The translations under genes were made by a program, and so were the position numbers. A DNA stretch of 64,000 nt from Flavobacterium lutivivi (lineage in GTDB: Bacteria; Bacteroidota; Bacteroidia; Flavobacteriales; Flavobacteriaceae). The stretch lies in NCBI RefSeq assembly GCF_014642275.1, contig NZ_BMIM01000008.1, forward strand, positions 60,956 to 124,955. The letters are read 5' to 3'. Shown here one piece after another: positions 8,420 through 17,390 of this stretch (position 1 is its first letter; every line of letters begins with the position of its first letter). The notes under the pieces are model-generated. The model was not told where the DNA came from, made no database searches, and saw nothing but the letters and a program-made list of their open reading frames with translations.

Positions 8420-9031
8420 ATGCTAGAAAAAATAACCAAAGTCATCAATTCAATTGCAGAAAATTCAGTTTCAGAGGACAGAAAAGAAGTTTTGCAACCG
8501 CTAATCGATTACATTCAAAACAAAGTGAATGCTAATGAGGAAATTCGATTGAATTTTATTTGCACACACAATTCGCGTCGAAGTCATTTGTCGCAAATTT
8601 GGGCACAAACCATGGCATTTCATTTTGGGATAAAGAATATATTCTGTTATTCTGGTGGAACAGAAGCAACTGCTATTTTTCCGAAGGTAGCCGAAACATT
8701 AGTAAATCAAGGATTTCAAATTCAGAAGTTGAGCGAAAATCAAAACCCAGTTTACGCAGTAAAGTTTGATGATAATCAACATCCAATTATCTGTTTTTCG
8801 AAAACTTATTTTGATGATTTTAATCCGAAAAATAACTTTGGAGCGATTATGACATGCAATAATGCCGACGAAGGTTGTCCGATGGTTTTTGGAGCAGAAG
8901 TGAGATTTCCAATAAAATATGACGATCCAAAAGCGTTTGACGGAACCGAATTGATGAATGAAAAATATGCTGAACGCAGTTTACAAATTGCATCTGAGAT
9001 GTTACATGTTTTTTCTAAAATTAAGATATGA
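8420..9031 (+). CDS. Arsenate reductase, low-molecular-weight phosphatase type
   Basis: Expected to reduce arsenate to arsenite. The phosphatase loop C48-x5-R54 (ICTHNSRRS) is followed by LSQIWA, as in thioredoxin-coupled ArsC and LMW tyrosine phosphatases. Further cysteines lie in MTCNNADEGCPMVFG and could serve as resolving thiols. The DDPKAFDGTE segment resembles the general-acid region. At 203 residues it is longer than S. aureus ArsC (131) because of an N-terminal helical extension of about 40 residues. It overlaps the efflux gene by 4 bp. Confidence 0.87.
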   Translation: MLEKITKVINSIAENSVSEDRKEVLQPLIDYIQNKVNANEEIRLNFICTHNSRRSHLSQIWAQTMAFHFGIKNIFCYSGGTEATAIFPKVAETLVNQGFQIQKLSENQNPVYAVKFDDNQHPIICFSKTYFDDFNPKNNFGAIMTCNNADEGCPMVFGAEVRFPIKYDDPKAFDGTELMNEKYAERSLQIASEMLHVFSKIKI

Positions 9032-10059
9032 AGAAAAGACTAAATTTTCTTGACCGCTATTTGACGCTTTGGATTTTCTTAGCGATGTTAGTTGGAGTAG
9101 GAATTGGCTATTTTATACCAAGTTCATCAGGATTTATTAACTCGTTTTCATCTGGAACAACCAACATTCCTTTAGCCATTGGTTTGATTTTGATGATGTA
9201 TCCACCATTAACCAAAATCGATTTTTCAAAAGTGCCTCAAATGTTTGAAAAACCTAAACTATTGGTAGCTTCGTTTTTCATCACATGGATTGTTGGGCCT
9301 TTTTTAATGTTTTTATTGGCAACTTTTTTCCTAAAAGATTATCCCGAATACATGACAGGTTTAATCATCATAGGAATTGCACCGTGCATTGCAATGGTTA
9401 TTGTGTGGAACGAACTTGCCGAAGGAAATAGAGAGTTAACTGCGGGTTTAATTGGAATAAATAGTTTATTACAAGTGTTTTTTTTCAGTTTGTATGCCTA
9501 TTTCTATTTGGAAATTATATTACCACTTTTCGGAATAAAAGGTTTGGAATTGAATATTACCATAGCCGAAATTGCTAAAACGGTTGGAATTTATCTCGGA
9601 ATTCCCTTTGCATTAGCAGTTTTAAGTAGATATTTTATCAAAAAATATATTGGCGAAAAATGGTTCAATCAAAAATTTATTCCATTTATTTCTCCAATTA
9701 CTCTTATAGCATTACTTTTTACCATTGTAATCATGTTTAGTTTAAAAGGCGAAATGATAGTCGATTTGCCAGTAGATGTTATTCGAATTGCTATTCCATT
9801 GGTCATTTTCTTTGCCATAATGTTTTTCCTGATGTTTTTTGTTTCAAAGAAAATCGGAGCTAATTATCGAGATTCAGTAGCATTATCATTCACAGCTTCT
9901 GGAAACAATTTTGAACTAGCAATTGCAGTTTCAATTGGTGTTTTTGGGATTAATAGCGGACAAGCTTTTGCTGGTGTCATTGGACCTTTAGTAGAAGTTC
10001 CTGCTTTGATTATTCTTGTAAATGTTGCTTTTTGGTTGCGACGAAAGTATTTTAAATAA
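9028..10059 (+). CDS. acr3: Arsenite efflux transporter, ACR3 family
   Basis: An inner-membrane arsenite exporter with ten predicted helices in 343 residues. The ACR3 hallmark GIAPCIAMVIVWNELAEGN, with the conserved cysteine in helix 4, is present, as is SFTASGNNFELAIAVSIGVFG near the end. It is coupled to the reductase by a 4-bp overlap, which completes an arsR-DUF6428-arsC-acr3 resistance operon closed by a terminator at 10058-10092. Confidence 0.95.
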   Translation: MKKRLNFLDRYLTLWIFLAMLVGVGIGYFIPSSSGFINSFSSGTTNIPLAIGLILMMYPPLTKIDFSKVPQMFEKPKLLVASFFITWIVGPFLMFLLATFFLKDYPEYMTGLIIIGIAPCIAMVIVWNELAEGNRELTAGLIGINSLLQVFFFSLYAYFYLEIILPLFGIKGLELNITIAEIAKTVGIYLGIPFALAVLSRYFIKKYIGEKWFNQKFIPFISPITLIALLFTIVIMFSLKGEMIVDLPVDVIRIAIPLVIFFAIMFFLMFFVSKKIGANYRDSVALSFTASGNNFELAIAVSIGVFGINSGQAFAGVIGPLVEVPALIILVNVAFWLRRKYFK

Positions 10060-10092
10060 AAAAAAGCCGTTTCATTGAAACGGCTTTTTTTT
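10058..10092. terminator. Bidirectional terminator, acr3/lpdA
   Basis: The arms AGCCGTTTC and GAAACGGCT are flanked by A-runs and T-runs on both sides, so the hairpin can end the rightward ars operon and the leftward lpdA. Confidence 0.88.
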
Positions 10093-10103
10093 ATTTAAAG
10101 TTT

Positions 10104-11504
10104 TTATATGTGCAAAGGTCTATTATCTGTTGCGGCAAGCGCTGCTTCTTTTACAGCTTCGGCAAAAGTTGGATGTGCGTGAGACATTCTTGAAATATCT
10201 TCTGCACTTGCTCTAAACTCCATTGCTGTAACGGCTTCAGCAATCAAATCGGCACAACGAGCACCAATCATGTGAATTCCAAGAACTTCATCGGTTTTTG
10301 CATCTGCAAGAATTTTTACAAATCCATCTAAATCACTACTTGCTCTTGCTCTACCTAATGCTCTATAAGGAAAATTACCTACTTTATAAGCAACACCATC
10401 AGCTTTTAATTGTTCCTCGGTTTTACCAACTGCAGCAACTTCTGGCCAAGTATAAACTACACCAGGAATTAAATTATAATCAATATGAGGTTTTTGTCCA
10501 GCTAAATATTCTGCAACCATAACACCTTCTTCTTCAGCTTTGTGTGCAAGCATTGCACCTTTTACCACATCGCCAATTGCATAAATATTTGATACAGAAG
10601 TTTGCAAATGATTATTTACTTCTACTTGACCACGTTCTGTAAGTTTTACTCCAGCTTTTTCAACATTTAAACCGTCAGTATAAGGACGACGACCAACAGC
10701 AACTAGACAGTAATCACCTTCAAGAACAAGTTCGTTACCTTTTGCATCATCAGCTTTAACAGTTACATTTTTTCCTTTGCGAGTTACTTCTTTTACTTTG
10801 TGAGAAGTGTAAAATTTCATTCCTTGTTTTTTCAAAACTTTGGTCAATTCTTTGCTCAAAGCACCATCCATTCCTGGAATAATTCTATCCATAAACTCAA
10901 CCACAGAAACCTGTGCGCCAAGGCGTAAATACACTTGACCTAATTCAATACCAATAACGCCACCACCAATAATTACTAGATGTTTAGGAACTTCTGATAA
11001 TTTTAACGCTTCAGTAGAAGTGATAATTCTTTCTTTATCAATAGTTATAAAAGGTAAAGTTGACGGTTTTGAACCAGTAGCAATAATTGTATTTTTTGCT
11101 TCAATTACTTCAGATTTTTTACCATTAGTAATTTTAATATGCGTAGCATCTTCAAACGAACCAACACCTTCAAAAACGGTAATTTTATTTTTATCCATCA
11201 AGAACTTAACTCCACCAGATGTTTGGTCAACAACAGCTTGTTTACGTTCAATCATTTTGGTTAAATTCACTTTCACTTTTCCAGAAACTTCAATTCCATG
11301 ATCTGCAAAATGTTGCAATTCTTCATAATGATGCGAAGAAGCTAGCAAAGCTTTGGAAGGAATACAACCTACATTAAGGCAAGTTCCACCTAGAGTTGGA
11401 TATTTTTCAATAATAGCAGTTTTAAAACCTAATTGTGCACAACGAATAGCCGAAACATATCCGCCTGGACCAGAACCTATAATGACTACGTCAAATGAAC
11501 TCAT
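10104..11504 (-). CDS. lpdA: Dihydrolipoyl dehydrogenase (E3)
   Basis: The FAD-dependent E3 component of 2-oxoacid dehydrogenase complexes, reoxidising dihydrolipoamide with NAD. The N-terminal dinucleotide fold has GSGPGGY (10-16), the redox disulfide is Cys42/Cys47 in GGTCLNVGCIPSK, the NAD fold reads GGGVIGIELG, and the dimer-interface base is in SHAHPTFAEA. At 466 residues it is full length. It is monocistronic, convergent with the ars operon and divergent from pckA. A -7 element lies at 11533-11540. Confidence 0.97.
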   Translation of the reverse strand: MSSFDVVIIGSGPGGYVSAIRCAQLGFKTAIIEKYPTLGGTCLNVGCIPSKALLASSHHYEELQHFADHGIEVSGKVKVNLTKMIERKQAVVDQTSGGVKFLMDKNKITVFEGVGSFEDATHIKITNGKKSEVIEAKNTIIATGSKPSTLPFITIDKERIITSTEALKLSEVPKHLVIIGGGVIGIELGQVYLRLGAQVSVVEFMDRIIPGMDGALSKELTKVLKKQGMKFYTSHKVKEVTRKGKNVTVKADDAKGNELVLEGDYCLVAVGRRPYTDGLNVEKAGVKLTERGQVEVNNHLQTSVSNIYAIGDVVKGAMLAHKAEEEGVMVAEYLAGQKPHIDYNLIPGVVYTWPEVAAVGKTEEQLKADGVAYKVGNFPYRALGRARASSDLDGFVKILADAKTDEVLGIHMIGARCADLIAEAVTAMEFRASAEDISRMSHAHPTFAEAVKEAALAATDNRPLHI

Positions 11505-11532
11505 GATTGTGATTATTTTTTGAATTGTGTCG

Positions 11533-11540
11533 CAAAATTA
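11533..11540 (-). promoter_or_regulatory. -7 promoter element for lpdA
   Basis: Minus-strand TAATTTTG matches TAnnTTTG 28 bp upstream of the lpdA ATG. No clear -33 TTG is seen. Confidence 0.45.
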
Positions 11541-11666
11541 CGAATGTTTTTTTGTTTTACTGATTTTGTTATAAATAAAAATTTCGAGCCTGTAAAAGTT
11601 TAACGTATTGATTGTCAATTATTCATTTTTGCATTTTAAAATTATTGATAATCAGTATTTTACAAT

Positions 11667-11678
11667 GAAAACGTTTTC
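11667..11678. promoter_or_regulatory. GAAAACGTTTTC palindrome between lpdA and pckA
   Basis: A perfect 12-bp palindrome with a central CG, the form bound by LacI/PurR/CcpA-type regulators. It lies about 100 bp before pckA in the divergent lpdA-pckA spacer. The regulator is unknown. Confidence 0.4.
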
Positions 11679-11774
11679 GTAGATTTTCTTTTTTTATGAC
11701 AATTATCAGTTTTTTTTGAGGTGTTTAGTTGGAACTTTGAAGTAGAAATTTAAGTATAACTAAACATTAAAAAC

Positions 11775-13406
11775 ATGAAAAATATTAAACTTATTCAGGA
11801 ATTACACGAAATGGGTATAACAGGTTATCACGAGATAGTCTATAATCCGAGTTATCAAGAGCTTTTTGAAGCGGAAACCTCTCATCAAAGAAAAGGCTAC
11901 GAAAAAGGAGCAGTAACAGATACTGGAGCAGTAGCGGTTAAAACAGGAGTTTTTACTGGTCGTTCTCCAAAAGATCGTTACATCGTAAAAGATGAAGTAA
12001 CAAAAGACACTATTTGTTGGGATGGAAAAGTTAATTTTCCTACTACTAATGAAGTTTGGAGCGAATTGAAACAGTTGGTTTTAAAACAACTTTCAACCTC
12101 AAAAAAACTATATGTTGTTGATGCTTTTTGTGGAACAAATCCTGATACCAGATTAAAAGTTCGTTTTGTAATGGAAGTAGCGTGGCAAGCTCATTTTGTT
12201 ACCAATATGTTCATCAGACCTTCAATATATGAGTTAGAAAACTTTGGCGAACCAGATTTTATTGTGATGAATGGTTCAAAAACTACTAATCCAAATTGGA
12301 AAGAAATGGGTTTGAATTCAGAAAATTTTATTGTTTTTAATTTAACAGAAAAAATACAAATCATCGGTGGAACTTGGTATGGTGGTGAGATGAAAAAAGG
12401 AATGTTTGCCATGATGAACTATTATTTGCCATTACGCGGAATGGCCTCTATGCACTGTTCTGCCAATGTAGGTGAAAAAGGTGATGTGGCTATTTTCTTT
12501 GGACTTTCAGGAACAGGAAAAACTACTTTATCTGCTGATCCAAAACGTTATTTGATTGGTGATGACGAACATGGTTGGGATAATAATGGTGTTTTCAATT
12601 ACGAAGGAGGATGTTATGCTAAAGTCATCGATTTGTCTGAAGAAAACGAACCAGATATTTGGCGAGCTATAAAACGTGATGCTTTGCTAGAAAATGTTGT
12701 GGTAAATGAATATGGCGAAGTGGATTATTATGATCATTCTATCACTGAAAACTCAAGAGTTTCTTATCCAATTTATCATATAAACAAAATTGTTTTACCA
12801 TCAAAAGCTGGTCATGCTAGCAAAATTATATATTTGAGTGCTGACGCTTTTGGCGTTCTACCTCCAGTTTCAATCCTTGATGAAGAACAAGCTCAATATC
12901 ACTTTTTGTGTGGCTACACTTCAAAATTGGCTGGAACCGAAAGAGGAATAACAGAACCACAACCTTCTTTTTCACCTGCTTTTGGAGAAGCATTCTTAAC
13001 ATTGCATCCAACGATGTATTCTAAAACTTTGGTTGCAAAAATGAAAGAACATGGTGCAAAAGCTTATTTGGTAAATACAGGTTGGAATGGAACAGGTAAA
13101 AGAATTTCTCTAAAAAACACTCGTGCAATTATCGATGCTATAATTGATGGAAGCATTGAAAATACTGACAAAATGACTATTCCATATTTGAATTTGACAA
13201 TTCCAACAAGATTAGAGAAAGTTGACGAAGGAATATTAGATCCAAGAAATACCTATAAAATTCCTGAAGAATGGGTGGAAAAAGCAAAAAAATTAGCAGC
13301 TTTGTATATCAAAAACTTTGAGCAATATACAGATACTGAAGAAGGAAGAAAATTAGTTGCTGCTGGACCAACAGTAACAACAAAAGAAAATCCTGTAGAA
13401 GCATAA
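11775..13406 (+). CDS. pckA: Phosphoenolpyruvate carboxykinase (ATP)
   Basis: Converts oxaloacetate and ATP to phosphoenolpyruvate, CO2 and ADP, the entry step of gluconeogenesis. It has the [12 protein letters not shown] oxaloacetate-binding region, the P-loop [16 protein letters not shown] (about 244), the metal-binding [24 protein letters not shown], and the C-terminal [21 protein letters not shown] lid segment. At 543 residues it is full length and ATP-type, not GTP-type. It is followed after 26 bp by a transporter gene that may be co-transcribed. Confidence 0.97.
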   Translation: MKNIKLIQELHEMGITGYHEIVYNPSYQELFEAETSHQRKGYEKGAVTDTGAVAVKTGVFTGRSPKDRYIVKDEVTKDTICWDGKVNFPTTNEVWSELKQLVLKQLSTSKKLYVVDAFCGTNPDTRLKVRFVMEVAWQAHFVTNMFIRPSIYELENFGEPDFIVMNGSKTTNPNWKEMGLNSENFIVFNLTEKIQIIGGTWYGGEMKKGMFAMMNYYLPLRGMASMHCSANVGEKGDVAIFFGLSGTGKTTLSADPKRYLIGDDEHGWDNNGVFNYEGGCYAKVIDLSEENEPDIWRAIKRDALLENVVVNEYGEVDYYDHSITENSRVSYPIYHINKIVLPSKAGHASKIIYLSADAFGVLPPVSILDEEQAQYHFLCGYTSKLAGTERGITEPQPSFSPAFGEAFLTLHPTMYSKTLVAKMKEHGAKAYLVNTGWNGTGKRISLKNTRAIIDAIIDGSIENTDKMTIPYLNLTIPTRLEKVDEGILDPRNTYKIPEEWVEKAKKLAALYIKNFEQYTDTEEGRKLVAAGPTVTTKENPVEA

Positions 13407-13432
13407 AATTAATAATCTAAAAACTCCAAGCG

Positions 13433-15100
13433 ATGAACTGGTTAGTCAATTTGTTTACACAACATTCGTTTGCACACACAATGATAGTATTTAGTCTTGT
13501 GATTGCCATTGGTATAATGTTAGGCAAAGTCAAGATTTTGGGCATTTCGCTTGGAGTTACTTGGGTTTTATTCATTGGATTATTGTTTTCTTTTTTAGGA
13601 GTTACTGTTGAGGCAGAATTACAGGATTTCCTAAAAGAGTTTGGACTAGTTTTATTTGTTTATACTCTCGGATTACAAGTTGGACCAGGTTTTTTTGCAT
13701 CACTTAATAAAAACGCAATCAGTAACAATTTTTTAGCAGGATTGATTGTTTTACTCGGTATTTTGATAACGGTTGTTTTCCTCTTTTTGTCAGGAAACAC
13801 AATAGGCGTTATGACAGGAATAATGAGTGGAGCAGTTACAAACACACCAGGATTGGCAGCAGCACAAACAACCTTGGGAAATATTTCTAGCAACAGTAGT
13901 GGTATAACAACAATGACTTTGGCTTATGCAGTTGCTTATCCATTTGGTGTTTTTGGAATAATAATTTCAATGTTATTGCTTAAAAAGATTTTTAAAATAG
14001 ATATCATAAAGGAAACAGAACTTCAAAACAAATTGCAAAATCTTAGAGAAGACAAAGTCATTTCAAAACATCTGAAGCTTGAAAATAAGCAATTGATTGG
14101 CAAATCATTGCATCAAATTTTTGAAATGATAAAAACCCCAATTGTTGTATCTAGAATGTATCACAAAGGAGAAATTATTACACCAACTCCAAAAGAGATT
14201 TTGGCAGAAGGAGATGTATTACTCATCGTTGCTCCAAAAAACACATTCGAACAACTGCAAATTTTGATAGGTTCAGAAAGCGATATGAATATAAAAGACT
14301 CTATGGACAGCAAACTCGTTTCTAGTCATGTGGTTGTTACCAATAAGAGTATTACTCACAAGAGAATAGGAGATATACCAGAGTTCAATTTGCATGATTT
14401 TACTTTTACAAGATTGTATAGAGCTGGAACACAAATAGTACCTAATGGAAATGTTTCATTACAACTTGGAGACACAATAAAAGTGGTTGGTTCACCCGAA
14501 GGATTACAAAGAATAACTGCTGTTCTTGGGAACTCAGTAAAAAGACTTGAAGTTCCCGATTTAGCACCAATATTTATTGGTATCGTTTTGGGTATTTTAC
14601 TAGGAAGTATTCCTTTTCAAATACCAAATATTCCAGTTCCAGTAAAAATAGGATTAGCTGGTGGACCATTGTTGGTAGCCTTAGCTTTGAGTAGATTTGG
14701 TAACAAGTTGTACTTGAATAATTATACAACCAATAGTGCTAATTTGATGCTTAGAGAATTAGGAATAAGTTTGTTTCTCGCTAGTGTTGGGCTTGCCAGT
14801 GGTTCTAAAATTGCAGAAGCATTTACAGGAAGTTCTGGGTTTATATGGATTTTAATGGGAATTAGTATTACGCTTTTACCGTTATTGATAACTGGCTATG
14901 TTGCAAAAAAATATTTCAAAAAGAACTTTTTCGAAATATGTGGTCTGCTTGCTGGAGCATCAACAGATCCACCAGCATTGGCTTTTGCTATAAAAACTGC
15001 AGGAAATGATACTCCTTCTGCTATTTATGCAACGGTTTATCCATTAGCGATGATATTGAGAATAATAGGAGCTCAATTACTAATTCTATTTTTTACTTGA
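13433..15100 (+). CDS. AspT/YidE-type transporter with two TrkA-C domains
   Basis: A membrane protein of 555 residues built as about five helices, two RCK/TrkA-C cytosolic domains (LENKQLIGKSLHQIFEM... and VVVTNKSITHKRIGDIPEFN...), then about five or six helices. The repeated duplication-domain motifs GAVTNTPGLAAAQ and GASTDPPALAFA, one in each half, are diagnostic of the aspartate:alanine exchanger family. It is 26 bp after pckA, so a dicarboxylate or amino-acid substrate would make sense, but the substrate is not determined. Confidence 0.88.
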   Translation: MNWLVNLFTQHSFAHTMIVFSLVIAIGIMLGKVKILGISLGVTWVLFIGLLFSFLGVTVEAELQDFLKEFGLVLFVYTLGLQVGPGFFASLNKNAISNNFLAGLIVLLGILITVVFLFLSGNTIGVMTGIMSGAVTNTPGLAAAQTTLGNISSNSSGITTMTLAYAVAYPFGVFGIIISMLLLKKIFKIDIIKETELQNKLQNLREDKVISKHLKLENKQLIGKSLHQIFEMIKTPIVVSRMYHKGEIITPTPKEILAEGDVLLIVAPKNTFEQLQILIGSESDMNIKDSMDSKLVSSHVVVTNKSITHKRIGDIPEFNLHDFTFTRLYRAGTQIVPNGNVSLQLGDTIKVVGSPEGLQRITAVLGNSVKRLEVPDLAPIFIGIVLGILLGSIPFQIPNIPVPVKIGLAGGPLLVALALSRFGNKLYLNNYTTNSANLMLRELGISLFLASVGLASGSKIAEAFTGSSGFIWILMGISITLLPLLITGYVAKKYFKKNFFEICGLLAGASTDPPALAFAIKTAGNDTPSAIYATVYPLAMILRIIGAQLLILFFT

Positions 15101-15103
15101 TAT

Positions 15104-15514
15104 TTAATCCCAATCTTGAGCAACAAATTTTAAAACTTCATTTTTAGAATTGGTAAGTATCAAGAAATGACCATCAATTTTATATTTCATTTTACGTTCT
15201 ATTGCTCGTAGAAAATCTTTTTCTAATGTGTTGTTTTCGCAATACATTTCAGTTGCCATTCCGTTCGAAAAAGTTATTTCATCATCAGATGTTACTGTAA
15301 ATCCATAACCAATGTTATTACAACCCATATAGGCTGAAGCACCTTCGGGATTGGTTAAATCGAGTTTGGCTTTGTTTTTTGTCAAATTATCTTTTGTATA
15401 ATTTTTAAACTCGACAAGCATCCAAACTCTTTTGTAATCTACATTTGAACTTTTTTCGCTACATTTTGAAGAGATTAGTAGCAAAGCCATAAAAGGGATT
15501 AGTAATTTTTTCAT
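15104..15514 (-). CDS. META-domain lipoprotein (HslJ-like)
   Basis: A small predicted lipoprotein: MKKLLIPFMALLLISSKC places a candidate lipobox cysteine at residue 18. The rest (about 115 residues) fits a META/HslJ fold, with the GASAYMGCNNIGYGF turn as its hallmark and a second cysteine in TEMYCENNTLE. It starts 1 bp after the lrp stop on the same strand, so the two are co-transcribed. The function is unknown; HslJ relates to heat and novobiocin tolerance in E. coli. Confidence 0.72.
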   Translation of the reverse strand: MKKLLIPFMALLLISSKCSEKSSNVDYKRVWMLVEFKNYTKDNLTKNKAKLDLTNPEGASAYMGCNNIGYGFTVTSDDEITFSNGMATEMYCENNTLEKDFLRAIERKMKYKIDGHFLILTNSKNEVLKFVAQDWD

Positions 15515-15515
15515 A

Positions 15516-15968
15516 TCAAAGGGAATAAGCAGTTGTGTTTTTTACTTCTCCAATCATAAAAGTACTGTGTGTGCTGCCAATATGCTGTAGCGTTGTAAGT
15601 TTGGTAACCATGAATTCTCGATATTCTTCCATGTTTTTTACAAAAATCTTTAGAATATAATCATAATCACCACTCACATGATAACATTCGCTAACTTCAT
15701 CAAGCTTAACAACTTCTTTTTCAAAAGTAGTTAAAAATTCTTTTGAATGTTGTATCAATTTAATGTGACAAAACACCACAAAACTTTTATCAATTTTAGT
15801 TTTATCTAATATTGCAACATATTTTGAAATAACGTTTTCTCGCTCTAGTTTTTTGATGCGTTCATAAACTGCTGTTACTGATAGACCAAGTTTTAAAGAG
15901 AGTTCTTTATTGGTTGTTTTGCAGTCTTTTTGTAAAAGAGTTAGTAATTTTTTGTCCGTTTTGTCCAT
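15516..15968 (-). CDS. Lrp/AsnC-family transcriptional regulator
   Basis: A feast/famine regulator. Residues 1-55 form the winged helix (TDKKLLTLLQKDCKTTNKELSLKLGLSVTAVYERIKKLE), and 65-145 form the RAM ligand-binding fold with VSECYHVSGDYDYILKIFV. The ATG at 15966-15968 is preferred over a TTG two codons upstream. It is divergent from the methionine gamma-lyase-like gene, the classic arrangement for a local Lrp regulator and its target. A 17-bp palindrome lies between them. Confidence 0.92.
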   Translation of the reverse strand: MDKTDKKLLTLLQKDCKTTNKELSLKLGLSVTAVYERIKKLERENVISKYVAILDKTKIDKSFVVFCHIKLIQHSKEFLTTFEKEVVKLDEVSECYHVSGDYDYILKIFVKNMEEYREFMVTKLTTLQHIGSTHSTFMIGEVKNTTAYSL

Positions 15969-16045
15969 TTTCAAATGAAAAATTATCTTTTATAAATTAA
16001 ATAATAATATTTTTTTAGAAAAAAATTAATCAAATATAAATTTAT

Positions 16046-16062
16046 TTAGATTAATAATCTAA
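16046..16062. promoter_or_regulatory. 17-bp palindrome, candidate Lrp operator
   Basis: TTAGATTA-A-TAATCTAA is a perfect palindrome in the 163-bp divergent spacer between the lrp gene and the gamma-lyase-like gene. A second, imperfect dyad (AATAATCA...TGATgTTATT) lies at 16095-16119. The size and AT content fit Lrp/AsnC operators, but no binding evidence exists here. Confidence 0.55.
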
Positions 16063-16131
16063 TTATTGTCTTTTATGTTGAAAATTATAAATATAATAAT
16101 CAATTTTACTGATGTTATTAAATAGTGATTT

Positions 16132-17334
16132 ATGGAAAATTTTAACCCAGCAGATAAAATTCAAGATTTGCAATATTTTGGTGAATTTGGAGGAGTAAAC
16201 CCTTCAATATCTGATAGTTCTACCTATACTTTTCTTTCAGCAAAAACCATGTTCGATACTTTCGAAGGAAATGCTGAAGGTTGTTATTTGTATTCTCGTC
16301 ATTCATCGCCAATGAATTTGTACTTAAGCAAAGCTTTGGCAGCAATGGAAGGAACAGAAAGTGCCAATGTTTCAGCAAGTGGAATGGGAGCAATAACGCC
16401 TGTAATCATGCAATTGTGCAATGCTGGTGACGAAATTGTTTCGAGCAGAACAATCTATGGTGGAACATATGCTTTTATGAAAAACATGTTGCCCAACTGG
16501 AATATTAAAACTCATTTTGTTGATATTACAAAACCAGAATTGGTTGAAAAAGCCATCAATAAAAATACAAAAATTCTTTATTGCGAAACGGTTAGTAATC
16601 CATTGCTTGAGGTTGCTGATATTAAGCTACTTGCTAATATTGCAAAAAAACATAATCTTAAACTTGTTGTAGATAACACATTTTCTCCGCTAACTGTTGC
16701 TCCTGCAAAACTGGGTGCTGATGTTGTTATACATAGTTTAACAAAATTCATCAACGGAAGTAGTGATACTGTTGGAGGAGTTGTTTGTGCTTCACAAGAT
16801 TTTATTAATGATTTGAAGAATGTGAATAATGGAGCTATGATGCTTTTTGGCGCAACTATGGATAGCCTAAGAAGTGCTAGTATTCTAAAGAACTTGAGAA
16901 CATTACATATCAGAATGAAACAGCACAGTTATAACGCAATGTACTTGGCAGAGAAATTTGAAAATGATGGACTGAAAGTTGTTTATCCTGGTCTAAAAAG
17001 CCATCCTAGTCACGATGTGATAACCAAAATGATGAATAAAGAATATGGCTATGGAGGAATGATGACATTAGATGTTGGAAATCTTGATAAAGCCAATCAA
17101 TTAATGGAATTAATGCAAAACAGAAACTTGGGTTATTTAGCAGTAAGTTTAGGGTTTTATAAAACATTGTTTAGCGCACCAGGAACATCAACAAGCAGTG
17201 AAATTCCCATTGAAGAGCAAAAAGAAATGGGATTGAGTGACGGTTTAATTCGTTTTTCTATAGGTTTGGATAATGATATTGAACGCACATATCAAATGAT
17301 GAAAAAGTGCATGCAAGAATTAAATATTTTTTAA
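16132..17334 (+). CDS. Methionine gamma-lyase-like PLP enzyme (Cys/Met metabolism family)
   Basis: A gamma-family PLP enzyme of 400 residues. The cofactor lysine is about K205 in HSLTKFINGSSDTVGG, and the N-terminal YSRHSSPMNLYLSKALAAMEGTE and VSNPLLEVADI are family motifs. In characterised methionine gamma-lyases the active-site cysteine lies in a YGCT motif; here it reads YGGTYAF, so the cysteine is glycine. The substrate could be methionine, cystathionine or an O-acylhomoserine. It is divergent from the Lrp regulator, which suggests amino-acid-responsive catabolism. Confidence 0.85.
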   Translation: MENFNPADKIQDLQYFGEFGGVNPSISDSSTYTFLSAKTMFDTFEGNAEGCYLYSRHSSPMNLYLSKALAAMEGTESANVSASGMGAITPVIMQLCNAGDEIVSSRTIYGGTYAFMKNMLPNWNIKTHFVDITKPELVEKAINKNTKILYCETVSNPLLEVADIKLLANIAKKHNLKLVVDNTFSPLTVAPAKLGADVVIHSLTKFINGSSDTVGGVVCASQDFINDLKNVNNGAMMLFGATMDSLRSASILKNLRTLHIRMKQHSYNAMYLAEKFENDGLKVVYPGLKSHPSHDVITKMMNKEYGYGGMMTLDVGNLDKANQLMELMQNRNLGYLAVSLGFYKTLFSAPGTSTSSEIPIEEQKEMGLSDGLIRFSIGLDNDIERTYQMMKKCMQELNIF

Positions 17335-17357
17335 ATTTTATAATTTTAATTTGGTCG

Positions 17358-17388
17358 AAAAATCCGTAAGTTCTACTTGCGGATTTTT
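17358..17388. terminator. Bidirectional terminator, gamma-lyase-like gene/permease
   Basis: The arms AAAAATCCGTAAG and CTTGCGGATTTTT (one G-T pair) enclose a 5-nt loop between two convergent genes. Confidence 0.85.
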
Positions 17389-17390
17389 TA

